From assembly GCA_032622095.1 (NCBI GenBank), contig CP136063.1, positions 120,422,723 to 120,486,722 of the forward strand: a stretch of DNA of 64,000 nt, read 5' to 3'. The position numbers and the translations under genes were made by a program. Numbering within the stretch: the stretch's first letter is position 1; every line of letters starts with the position of its first letter. Source of the DNA: Siphonodentalium dalli (taxonomy: Eukaryota; Mollusca; Scaphopoda; Gadilida; Siphonodentaliidae). Below the pieces are notes generated by a model. That model was not told where the DNA came from and searched no databases. It worked only from the letters and a program-made list of their open reading frames with translations. Below are positions 45,803-56,306 of the stretch, in pieces.

Positions 45803-48306
45803 AATGAAAGTGTCAATGACACAGTAGCTCAACTTAGGTAGGGGAATAATTTAATGGTTGACAGTAAATGGAGGAATAGGAAAGGTGCTAATTGAAATGT
45901 CTAATTAAGACAAGATGTACATGTCCATATCAACATTCATGACAAGTTTTATAATCATCGGATCAGGGATGAGGTGATTATGGTGTGCCAAAGGATTTAG
46001 TGATGCAAAGAGTAAATTCTAAAATGGCCACCGGCAGCCATGTTTTTTTCCGAATTACCTCAAAATGACTCATTCCCATCTATGTACATGTCAATGTCAA
46101 CAGTCTTGTAGCCTGTAGCCTGTGCCAAAGGATTTAGTCATGCAAAGAGTCAAATCCAAGATGGCTGCTGGTGGCCATGTTTTTAGGCCGAATGACCCAA
46201 GGACTCGTTCCCATCTACATGTCATTGTTAACATCCATAACACATTTCATGATCAGACGAACAGTATGACCTGTAGCCCGCGCCAATGGATTGAATTTTT
46301 AAATCCAAGATGGCTGCCAGTGGCCATGTTTTTTGGCCAAATGACCCCAAAATGACTCGTTCCCATATACATGTCAATGTCAATATTCATGACAAATTTC
46401 ATAAAGATTAGACCAAAGGTACGACCTGTAGCCCGTGCCAAAGGATTTAGTCATGCAAAGAGTAAAATCCAAGATGGCTGCTGGCGGCCATGTTTTTCGG
46501 CCAAACGACCCCAAAATGACTCGTTCCCATCTACATGTCATTTCTAATATCCAAGACAAATTTCATGAAGTTCCGATCAAAGCTACGACCTGTAGCCAGC
46601 GCCAAAGGATTTAGTCATGCAAAGATTAAAATACAAGATGGCTGCTGGCGGCCATATTTTTTGGCCGAACGACCCCAAAATGACTCGCTCCCATCTACAT
46701 ATCAATATTAACATCCATGACAAATTTCATGATGATCAGACGAACAGTACAACCTGTAGCCCGCGCCAATGTATTGAATTTTTAAATCCAAGATGGCCAC
46801 CAGCGGCCATGTTTTTTGGCCAAATGACCCCAAAATGACTCGTTCCCATCTACATAACAATATCAACATTCATGACAAATTTCATAAAGATTAGACCAAA
46901 GGTACGACCTGTAACCCGCGCCAAAGGATTGTCATGCAAAGAGTAAAATCCAAGATGGCTTCTGGCAGCCATGTTTTTCGGCCAAACGACCCCAAAATGA
47001 CTCGTTCCCATCTACATGTCATTTTTAATATCCAAGACAAGTGTCATGAAGTTCCGATCAAAGCTACGACCTGTAGCCCGCGCCAAAGGATTTAGTCATG
47101 CAAAGAGTCAAATCCAAGATGGCTGCTGGTGGCCATGTTTTTCGGCCAAACGACCCCAAAATGACTCATTCCCATCTACATGTCAATATTAACATCCATG
47201 ACAAATTTCATGATGATCAGACGAACAGTACAACCTGTAGCCTGCGCCAATGGATTGAATTTTGAAATCCAAAATGATCGCCAGCGGCCATTTTTTTGGC
47301 TGAATGACCCCAAAATGACTCGTTCTCATCTACATGTCAATGTCAACAATCATGACATAACTCTATAAAGATTAGATCAATGGTACGACCCGTAGCCCGC
47401 GCCAAAGGATTTAGTCATGCAAAGAGTAAAATCCAAGATGGCTGCTGGCGGCCATGTTTTTTGGCCGAACGACCCCAAAATGACTCATTCCCATCTACAT
47501 GTCATTTTTAACATCCATGACAAATTTCAGGAAGTTCTGATCAAAGCTACGACCTGTAGCCCGCGCCAAAGGATTTGGTCATGCAAAGAGTAAAATCCAA
47601 GATGGCTGCTGGCGGCCATGATGTTTGGCCGAACGACCCCAAAATGACCTGTTCCCATCTACATGTCAATATTAACATCCATGACAAATTTCATGATGAT
47701 CAGACGAACAGTACGACCTGTAGCCTGCGCCAATGGATTGAATTTTGAAATCCAAAATGATCGCCAGCGGCCATTTTTTTGGCTGAATGACCCCAAAATG
47801 ACTCGTTCTCATCTACATGTCAATGTCAACAATCATGACATATCTCTATAAAGATTAGACCAAAGGTACGACATGTAGCCCGCGCCAAAGGATTTAGTCA
47901 TGCAAAGAGTAAAATCCAAGATGGCTGCTGGCGGCCATGTTTTTTGGCCAAACGACCCCAAAATGACTCGTTCCCATCTACATATCAATATTAACATCCA
48001 TGACAAATTTCATGATGATCAGACGAACAGTACGACCTGTAGCCCGCGCCAATGGATTGAATTTTGAAACCCAAAATGGCCGCCAGCGGCCATGTTTTTT
48101 GGCCGAATGACCCCAAAATTACTCTTCCCATCTACATGTGAATGTCAACATTCATGACAAATTTCATAAAGATCAGACCAAAGGTACGACCTGTAGCCCG
48201 CGCCAAAGGAAATTGTTGACGGACACACGCATACACGCACACACGGACGACGGACGCCAAACCATGGCAATAGCTCAAACTTACAAAGTAAGTTGAGCTA
48301 AAAATG
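45803..48306 (+). mobile_element. pearl-like element (family A), complete, with trimeric higher-order core
   Basis: It begins AATGAAAGTGTCAATGACAC..GTAGCTCAACTTA and ends AGTAAGTTGAGCTAAAAATG. TAGCTCAACTTA and TAAGTTGAGCTA are perfect 12-bp inverted ends. Between them lie about 14 core units of ~160 bp. Two 'A' units (start AGGATTTAGTCATGCAAAGAG) alternate with one 'B' unit (start CAATGGATTGAATTTT.AAATC) in a ~482-bp repeating trimer. The 3' end has 'gacggacgcc' and the hairpin TAGCTCAAACTTAC-AAA-GTAAGTTGAGCTA. The architecture matches bivalve pearl/CvA elements as described in the literature. Non-coding. Confidence 0.85.
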
Positions 48307-49424
48307 GTGAGTTCATGGATATAAAGCAATTCTCCTTGTAGGATTTTTAAAATTATATGTTACTAGCCGATGTGCCGACTTTGTCTGGGCTATTTAGGCA
48401 TGGAAGGACATGTAAAGTCAGATTCAAGATGCACAGCAAGACGGACCCCTACCCAGAGGACTCTAGGCAGGCAGCAGCATCTGTTTTAAGAATTACTAAC
48501 TTAATATAATTTTCAAAATCAATAAAAAAAATCTATAAAGAGAAGAGAGCGCAAGATACACCTAGAGAATAACTCATGGAAGAGCCCATGATTAGCATGG
48601 GTTTATAGAATCCTTGGGAATGATTAAGAAGCTGACCAATAGGAATATATCATCTGAAACCCTGTAATGAAATTTCAACAGAACTCAGTAGAGTGGCATC
48701 TGTTAATCAAATTATGACATATATGATAAACAAATTAAATAAAAGTCCTGTGTATCTGCAGTAACCAGTTCTGGCCAGTATAGCGCTAAACAATTACTTC
48801 CAATAAATCTCAGTGGTTAACAGTGGATAAAATGTTATCATTATAAAACCTCAATTCTTGATGATTCTAAGTCGAAAAAGGGCCATTTATAACTCTGTAA
48901 AAACACATCAGAACAAACTTTTATTCGAACTGTATTTTGGGCTGAGAAACTCACATACCAAATTTCATTTGTATCGGATAAAACATGTTTGAGTTATCGC
49001 AGCATGCATAAATTCTAAGTCGAAAAAGGACCATAACTCCGTAAAAATCGGATAAAAACTATATTCGAATTCGATCTGTATTTTGGACTTAGAAACTCAT
49101 ATACAAAATTTGGTTCTGATCAGATAGAAAATATTTGAGTTATCGCACCATATGTAAAGTGTCTACAGATACAGATAGATGGACGGACGAACGACTAGTG
49201 GTCAATCCGGACATCGACAGTATGTCGACCAAAGAACGAAAATTCAATATAAAGTCCAGCAAGGGCCGTATCCTTTCCCCAAGCTGTGCTATCAACATGC
49301 CAAAGGACAACAAAATCAGATAATTAACACCCGAGTGACAAAGTTCGGACCGACAGAACCCTCAACTATATACCCCAAACCACCTTCGGGGGTCGGGAGC
49401 ATAATAATCCTGACACTCGATAAA
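48307..49424. other. Mixed repeat fragments
   Basis: 48307-48395 is a copy of 51191-51293 (segmental duplication with the end of family A). 48362 starts a truncated family B head ('actagccgatgtgcc'). 48398-48430 repeats the zinc-knuckle fragment 'ggcatggaaggacatgtaaag'. 48870-49230 is a family F tail with two degenerate units. No gene. Confidence 0.6.
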
Positions 49425-49960
49425 CAAGACAGTCAATGACTGTGGTTCACTCACCAGACTGTAAAGACGGAGAAGACTGGGACTCTGAAGACTACAATAG
49501 TCAGTACTTGTCAAATAACTTTAAACAAGTAGTTCTAAACAGGGACACAGGTATAGGTTCTTCGTTGAACAGTGGGAGGGGATATGGGGGTGTCCACCTT
49601 GAAAATTCTAACTGCACACAACTCCCCTCCCCCAATAGACCATTACCTCCCAACTGGACCAAACTAAATTACAACTGGTACTTCAAGATCTCTAACTGTT
49701 GGAAATTTATCAAAAGCTTACTGGAAAAAAAAACCGGTATATATAAAAATTATTACATGTAATATAGGAAGTAGCAAACAAGCACCTTTCATACCAGATA
49801 TGAACCCATTCGGCCTGATGGTACTTTTAAGAATTACAATGGAGGGAAAGAGTTATGGCCCTGGCTTCACAACTATTTGACCCAGTGACCTCATTTGAAC
49901 AAATCTGAATGGGAGTCACCTAGGGAACATCCACACCAAATATGAACCCAATCTACCAGG
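49425..49960 (+). mobile_element. Family E repeat, copy 3 (short core)
   Basis: The head CAAGACAGTCAATGACTGTGG and the sequence after it match 12449 and 42648. The core is reduced to about one unit ('gaattacaatggagggaaagagttatggccctggc') and it breaks off near 49960 without the usual tail. The 108-codon ORF at 49436 is not a gene. Confidence 0.7.
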
Positions 49961-50519
49961 TGTTGAACTCTTCGCACAAAATATGAGATCAACAACCTGA
50001 TGGTTTTATAAAGGAATTTATTACATGATCCTACCCTTATTCCATTCAATAAACCCATATAAATTAAATGCGTCAGACTCTTTATTTATCTGGGACCATT
50101 TCTGTATGCAGAAAAACAATGTGATGTGAAATTATGCAGGTTAAGTGCAACATCATCACAGGCCTTACATAAGCTGATGTTAACTTCACGTCCCAGAATT
50201 TCCAAGTATTTGTTACCTCCTACACACGAAATGAGATGCTGAATAAAATTTGTTGGTCCAATAAATGTTTTAGCATTATTATCCTTTTGAGACATTCTGT
50301 CTTTTATTGCCATAAACATTCTCTGCATTTGTTGGTGACAAAATGTCCTAGGTTACCATATATATTTTGTATTTGATTGAACATGCATGCCATTGAAATA
50401 AACATGATCTTAAATCCAATAGATATTAACAAATAACAACAGCCCAAGCTAAATAAAGGTTGCAGACCCCTAGTTCCCCGAAACGAGGTGGCTTTTTGGG
50501 ACATTGGCTTTTTATAACA
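49961..50519. other. No feature recognised
   Basis: Unique AT-rich sequence with two minus-strand ORFs (80 and 96 codons) that lack any recognisable motif. Confidence 0.45.
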
Positions 50520-51196
50520 GCCCGCGCCAATGGATTGAATTTTGAAATCCAACATGGCCACCAGCAGCCATGTTTTTTTGCCGAATGACCCCAAAATGAC
50601 TCATTCCCATCTACATGTCAATGGCAACTTTCATGACAAATTTCATAAACATCGGAACAAAGGTATGACCTGTAGCCCGCGCCAAAGGATTTAGTCATGC
50701 AAAGAGTAAAATACAAGATGGCTGCTGGTGGCCATCTTTTTCGACCGAACGACACCAAAATGACTCGTTACCATCTACATGTCATTGTTAACATCCACGA
50801 CAAATTTCATGAAGTTCCGACCAAAGCTACAACCTGTAGCCCGCGCCAAAGGATTTAGTCATGCAAAGAGTAAAATCCAAGATGGCTACATGTCAATATT
50901 AACATCCATTCCAAATTTCATGATGATCAGACGAACAGTACGACCTGTAGCCCGCGCCAATGGATTGAATTTTGAAATCCAAGATGGCCGTCTGCGGCCA
51001 TGTTTTTTGGCCGAATGACACCAAAATGACTCGTTCTAATCTACATGTCAATGTCAACATTCATGATAAAGATCAGACCAAAGGTACGACCTGTAGCCAT
51101 TGCCAAATGAAATTGTTGACGGACACATGCACACATGGACGACGGACGCCAAACCATGGCAATAGCTCAAACTTACAAAGTAAGTTGAGCTAAAAA
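50520..51196 (+). mobile_element. pearl-like element (family A), 5'-truncated
   Basis: It starts inside a B unit (CCCGCGCCAATGGATTG) without the family head. It holds about four core units, one shortened by a deletion (50885), and ends in the same hairpin and AGTTGAGCTAAAAATG. It shares the ~100 bases beyond its end with 48307-48395, so the two loci are related by duplication. Confidence 0.8.
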
Positions 51197-51254
51197 TGGT
51201 GAGTTCATGGATATAAAGCCATTCTCCTTGTAGGATTTAAAAAATTATATGTTA

Positions 51255-53473
51255 CTAGCTGATGTGCCCGACTTTGTCTGGGCTATTTAGGGATTTCAAC
51301 GTTGAAAAGTATTAGGAGAAAGAAAAAAAAATATATTGTTCGATCAGTCCAGAAATATGCCTATATGAGCATATATGAGTGAGGTCAAGGTCGCACATGA
51401 AATTTGACCCGCCATATTGTCCCCGGGATCAAAGTAGGCCTACATACCAAATATGAGTCAGATCGGTCGAGGTCCAGAAACATGACTATATGAGCGAGGA
51501 CAAGGTCAAGGAGATGGTCGCGGTCACACGTGAAATTGGACCTGACCATATAGTTCCCGGGATCAAAGTAGTCCTACATACCAAATTTGAGTCGGATCAG
51601 TCGAGCAGTTTTCAAGTCTGTAACACACATACATATATACAGAAGTTCCAAAATATATAATAGACTAGCCGATGTGCCCGACGTTGTCCGGGCTATTCAA
51701 AAACCAAATTTCAAGTCAATAGCTCTACCCGTTTCCGAGATCTGGTCTGCGCATGCGCGAAGCTGGCATCGCACGGGCTCGGCGACCCGATAAAATTCAT
51801 ACCCGGGGCAAAATACATTCACATACCAAATTTCAAGTCGATAGCTCCACCCGTTTCCAAGATCTCGTCTGCGCATGCACGAAGCTGGCGTCGCATGGGC
51901 TCGGCGACCCGATAAAATTCGTATCCGGGGCAAGATACATTCACATACCAAATTTCAAGTCGATAGCTCCACCCGTTTCCGAGATCTGGTCTGCGCATGC
52001 GCGAAGCTTACGTCGCACGGGCTCGGCGACCCGATAAAATTCGTATCCGGGGCAAGATACATCCACATAGCAAATTTCAAGTCGATAGCTCCACCCGTTT
52101 TTGAGATCTCGTCTGCACATACGCGAAGCGGGCGCCGCACGGGCTCGCCAATACGACAACGACAACCGCCTGGTCAAACTACACACACGTACCAAGTTTC
52201 GTCCCGATCGGTCGAGAATCGTAGATTTGTATAAATGACATACATACAGACATACAGACAGACAGACGGAGGTCTTCAAAATATATATGAGATAGCCGAT
52301 GAGCCCGACATTGTCCGGGCTATTCAAAAACCAAATTTCAAGTCGATAGCTCTACCCAGCCCGACGTTGTCCGGGCTATGCAAAAACCAAATTTCAAGTC
52401 GATAGCTCTACCCGTTTCCGAGATCTGGTCTGCGCATGCGCGAAGCTGGCGTCGCACGGGCTCGGCGACCCGATAAAATTCGTATCCGGGGCAAGATACA
52501 TTCACATACCAAATTTCAAGTCGATAGCTCCACCCGTTTCCGAGATCTCGTCTGCGAATGCGCGAAGCTGGCGTCGCACGGGCTCGGCGACCCGATAAAA
52601 TTCGTATCCGGGGCAAGATACATTCACATAGCAAATTTCAAGTCGATAGCTCCACCCGTTTCCGAGATCTCGTCTGCGCATGCGTGAAGCTGGCGTCGCA
52701 CGGGCTCGGCGACCCGATAAAATTCGTATCCGGGGCAAGATACATTCACATACCAAATTTCAAGTCGATAGCTCCACCCGTTTCTGAGATCTTGTCTGCG
52801 CATGCGCGAAGCGGGCGCCGCATGGGCTCGCCAATACGACAACGTCCACCGCCTGGTCAAACTACACACACGTACCAAGTTTCGTCCCGATCGGTCGAGA
52901 ATCGTAGATTTGTATAAATGACAAACATACAGACAGACAGAGGTCTTCAAAATATATATGAGACTAGCCGATGAGCCCGACGTTGTCCAGGCTATTCAAA
53001 AACCAAATTTCAAGTCGATAGCTCTACCCGTTTCCGTTATCTGGTCTGCGCATGCGCGAAGCTGGCGTCGCACGGGCTCGGCGACCCGATAAAATTCGTA
53101 TCCGGGGCAAGATACATTCACATAGCAAATTTCAAGTCGATAGCTCCACCCGTTTCCGAGATCTCATCTGCGCATGCGCGAAGCTGGCGTCGCACGGGCT
53201 CGGCGACCCGATAAAATTTGTACCCGGGGCAAGATACATTCGCATACCAAATTTCAAGTCGATAGCTCCACCCGTTTCCGAGATCTCGTCTGCGCATGCG
53301 CGAAGCGGGCGCCACACGGGCTCGCCAATACGACAACGTCCACCGCCTGGTCAAACTACACACACGTACCAAGTTTGGTCCCGATCGGTCGAGAATCGTA
53401 GATTTGTATAAATGACAAACATACAGACAAACATACAGACAGACAGAGGTCTTCAAAATATATATGAGATTAG
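51255..53473 (+). repeat. Head-to-tail array of four family B elements with 122-bp core units
   Basis: Heads 'ctagc.gatg.gcccgac.ttgtc.gggctattc' start at about 51255, 51665, 52291 and 52964. Each element then has one to four 122-bp units ('aaatttcaagtcgatagctccaccc', 'tctgcgcatgcgcgaagc', 'cgacccgataaaattcgtatcc'). Tails have 'gatcggtcgagaatcgtaga', 'acatacagacagacag' and 'ggtcttcaaaatatatatga'. The first element has a diverged core. Because 122 is not a multiple of 3, the Arg/Ala-rich ORFs on both strands shift frame from unit to unit and are not genes. Confidence 0.9.
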
Positions 53474-53517
53474 TACTGTGGCATCACTGTTTCTAAAAAA
53501 TATTAGTTCAGACAAGC

Positions 53518-53935
53518 TTGGTGACTCGGGGTACCCTTGGCAGAGTTATAATGGTGTTAGTTTTTCAAATTTTGTTAACTTTAAATTTTTTTTTATTTAA
53601 TTATTTAAAAATAATATATTTTCTTATATATTTATTTATTTATTTATTTTTTGGTTAAATTGAGCAAGGAAATTAATCCCATTTTTTTTAAGAGTGAATA
53701 TTTTTTGGAAAAAGGGCCATAACTCAGTTAAAAATAGTCAGATCAAACCCATATTCAAAATCGATCTGTATTTTGGGCTGAGAAACTCACATACCAAATT
53801 TGGTTCCGATCAGATAGAAAATGTTTCAGTTATTGCATTATGCGTAAAGTGTCTATGGACAGACAGACGAACGACGATTGGTCAATCCAGACAACGACAC
53901 TATGTTTACCATACTATGGTATGGGTAAACATAAA
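53518..53935 (+). mobile_element. Family F repeat with terminal hairpin
   Basis: The head 'ggtgactcggggtaccc' and a T-rich tract resemble 13925 and 21996. The tail ('gatctgtattttgggctgag', 'acgacgattggtcaatcc') ends with TGTTTACCATACTATGGTAT plus GGGTAAACA, as at 33208-33236. Confidence 0.75.
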
Positions 53936-54652
53936 AAATCAGTTTATCACCAACTGATAGACAATTGGTGCACAGTGAGTGCCATGAAATGTCATCATCA
54001 AAATAGAAAAATACCTAATTCACTATCTGAAAACATTCTTTCATTGAGTTTGATTATTGAGTGTTATGGTGACACATAATAACCTCCTCAGTTGCACATC
54101 TATAACCATTTAGTCCATGTTTTAAGAAGCACAAACATGCTATGGTTCACTCAAACCAAACGTTATGGTTCGTAGGTTCCAAATTTTAATAGGCCACGGT
54201 TCCTTCCTTGGAGTGTCAGTTTGTTTTTGAAATTTGGAATATTTTCCATAGTGTTGGCAATGCAACGGGTTTCTATTGTTATTGTTATGTTATATGTTAA
54301 CTATTATAGGTACATGGGTGTCTGATCAGGTGAAACATCTGACAGGGTCAGTGGAAATCACAACTATCCCTCCGGAATGACAATAACAAGTTCCGTTGTC
54401 AACTTAGGTACAGTGAAAGAAATAATGGATTAATTACCCCACATAATGAAGGTGGTACATATTAATCTATGGATGACACGAGAAAGGGGAGAATGTCTGT
54501 TAGGTATATTTAAGAAGAGGCTAAATAAAGTAATGACCAAGGTCCCAATTTTGTTCATTTTCTGCCTATATACAGCTTTGTGAATGGAGGAAATGCATTC
54601 AAACAAAAAGATTTAATTGAAATAGATTTAATTTTACTTAAGAAATCATACA
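53936..54652. other. 3' flank of the UTP3 gene
   Basis: Probably holds the 3' UTR of the minus-strand UTP3 gene. ATTAAA on the minus strand (plus-strand TTTAAT at 54612 and 54627) lies 21-41 bases after the stop. No canonical AATAAA was noticed nearby. Otherwise unremarkable AT-rich DNA. Confidence 0.4.
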
Positions 54653-54742
54653 TTAGTGCAGTTTGATGCCTCGTTTGATGGAGGCTCGTATTCCTGATAG
54701 TTCCCCGCCATATGGTGTTATTTCTTTGCGAACTTCTCGTAT
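54653..54742 (-). CDS. UTP3: UTP3 terminal exon
   Basis: Acceptor CAATTGCAG|ATACGAG on the minus strand, stop TAA at 54655-54653. It encodes IREVRKEITPYGGELSGIRA and SIKRGIKLH, matching the 'REVR.E...Y.GE..GIRA..K..IKL' signature at the very end of UTP3 proteins. Confidence 0.85.
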   Translation of the reverse strand: MREVRKEITPYGGELSGIRASIKRGIKLH

Positions 54743-55470
54743 CTGCAATTGTAGGAACAATGAAGAATATAAAGATAATTACAGGGATATTTCTGTCTCT
54801 AAATTTTTAATTAAGACTTTAAAAACCAGTGCCATGTTGAAAAGCCTCAACTCTGCATAATTTGAACTAATATCCAAGATGTGCAGAAAAGTTGTTGAGT
54901 TATGCATTTCCACTATGGCCTTTATCAATGAGAGCAGTGTGTATTGTAAGGAACTTCAATATCATCATACAAAATGGAGAAAAAAAACCTAGAGTCTTAT
55001 ATCATAAATATGAAAATAGGTGAACAGAACCCAGTCAAACTGATCGAGATATTTAGATATAATGGATATAAACAATACTGAAAATTTCATTTCATTTCAC
55101 CGTAAAAAAATTTTTTAATGCAAAATACTGAATTTTAACCCTTTCAGTGACAAGTCCGATTTTTGTATCAACCCATATTTCCTTGATCATTTTTCAAATT
55201 TATTGATTATAATAATGTGATACATTGATGGAAAGAGCTCTTAGATTATCGGAACATCACTAGATGAATGAGAAATTGAACAGACAAACCTATCATAGTA
55301 GTGGCAGTAGATAATGGAGAACGAACTACACATTATCCAATCTCAATGCAATCAATATTTACCTGTCCCTTTCTGCGTATCAGGGCCTTTTTAAACTTCA
55401 TTCTGTGCTTGACTCTTGGGTTCCTCAGTTCTTTCTTTTTCTTTGCTGTCAGACCTTTGTTTTTTGAAAT
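54653..55470 (-). CDS. UTP3: U3 snoRNP / small-subunit processome protein UTP3 (SAS10), last two exons
   Basis: Exons 55470-55363 (36 codons) and 54742-54653 (29 codons plus TAA) join in phase 0. They give the Sas10 C-terminal domain: ISKNKGLTAKKKKELRNPRV, KHRMKFKKALIRRKGQ, then IREVRKEITPYGGELSGIRA and a basic end SIKRGIKLH. UTP3/SAS10 acts in the nucleolus in the U3-containing processome that matures 18S rRNA. This basic C-terminus is its conserved part. Earlier exons were not found between 55471 and 64000 and are probably beyond the window. A family A element is inserted 92 bases upstream of the 108-nt exon, in the preceding intron. Identification rests on strong recall of the family motif. 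Confidence 0.85.
55136..55210 (+). mobile_element. piggyBac-like MITE left end (partial)
   Basis: TTAA (55136-55139) is followed by CCCTTTCAGTGACAAGTCCG and 'atttttgtatcaacccatat', matching 16670 onward. The right end was not found. It lies inside the last UTP3 intron. Confidence 0.7.
55363..55470 (-). CDS. UTP3: UTP3 penultimate exon
   Basis: 108 nt between CGTTCACAG|ATTTC and GGACAG|GTAAAT on the minus strand, phase 0 at both ends. It encodes the Lys/Arg-rich core of the Sas10 C-terminal domain (KNKGLT.K.KKE.RNPRVKHR..F.KA.IRRKGQ). Confidence 0.88.
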
Positions 55471-55561
55471 CTGTGAACGAGTGATGACTTTTATCAATAC
55501 ATACTTATACTTTTAGACCATTCCAACATTTACTTATAGAACTGAATCTAGTATCTCCAAT

Positions 55562-56306
55562 AATGAAAGTGTCAATGACACTGTAGCTCAACTTAGGTAG
55601 GGGAATAATTTAATGGTTGACAGTAAATGGAGGAATAGGAAAGGTGCTAATTGAAATGTCTAACCTGCGCCAAAGGATTTAGTGATGCAAAGAGTAAAAT
55701 ACAAGATGGCTGCTGGCGGCCATGTTTTTTGGCCAATTGACCCCAAAAGGACTCGTCCCCATCTACGTGTCATTGTTAACATCCATGACAAATTTTATGA
55801 AGATCTGACCAAAGCTACGACCTACAAACTTCAGACGAACAGTACGACCTGTAGACCGCGCCAATGGATTGAATTTTGAAATCCAAAATGGCCCGCGCGA
55901 AAGGATTTAGTCATACAAAGAATAAAATCCAAGATGGCTGCTGGCGGCCATGTTTTTTGGCCGAACGACTCCAAAATCACTCGTTCCCATCTACATGTCA
56001 GTGTTAACATCCATGACAAATTTCATGATGATCAGACGAACAGTACGACCTGTAGCCCGCGCCAATGGATTGAATCTTGAAATCAAAGATGGCTGCCAGT
56101 GGCCATGTTTTTTGGCCAAATGACCCCAAAATGACTCGTTCCCATCTACATGTCAATATTCATGACAAATTTCATAAAGATCAGACCAAAGGTACGACCT
56201 GTAGCCTGCGCCAAAGGAAATTGTTGACGGACACACGCACACACAGACACGGACGCCAAACCATGGCAATAGCTCAAACTTACAAAAGTAAGTTGAGCTA
56301 AAAATG
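55562..56306 (+). mobile_element. pearl-like element (family A), short copy
   Basis: Same head (AATGAAAGTGTCAATGACAC..GTAGCTCAACTTAGG) and tail hairpin as 45803-48306, but with only about three core units, one partly deleted (55820-55910). It lies in the UTP3 intron. Confidence 0.85.

Noticed and set aside
51587-53456. Arg/Ala-rich ORFs of 60-128 codons on both strands, and the 225-codon ORF at 60999-61676
   Set aside because: All lie in 122-bp family B units. The unit is not a multiple of three, so the frame rotates from unit to unit. They are by-products of tandem repeats.
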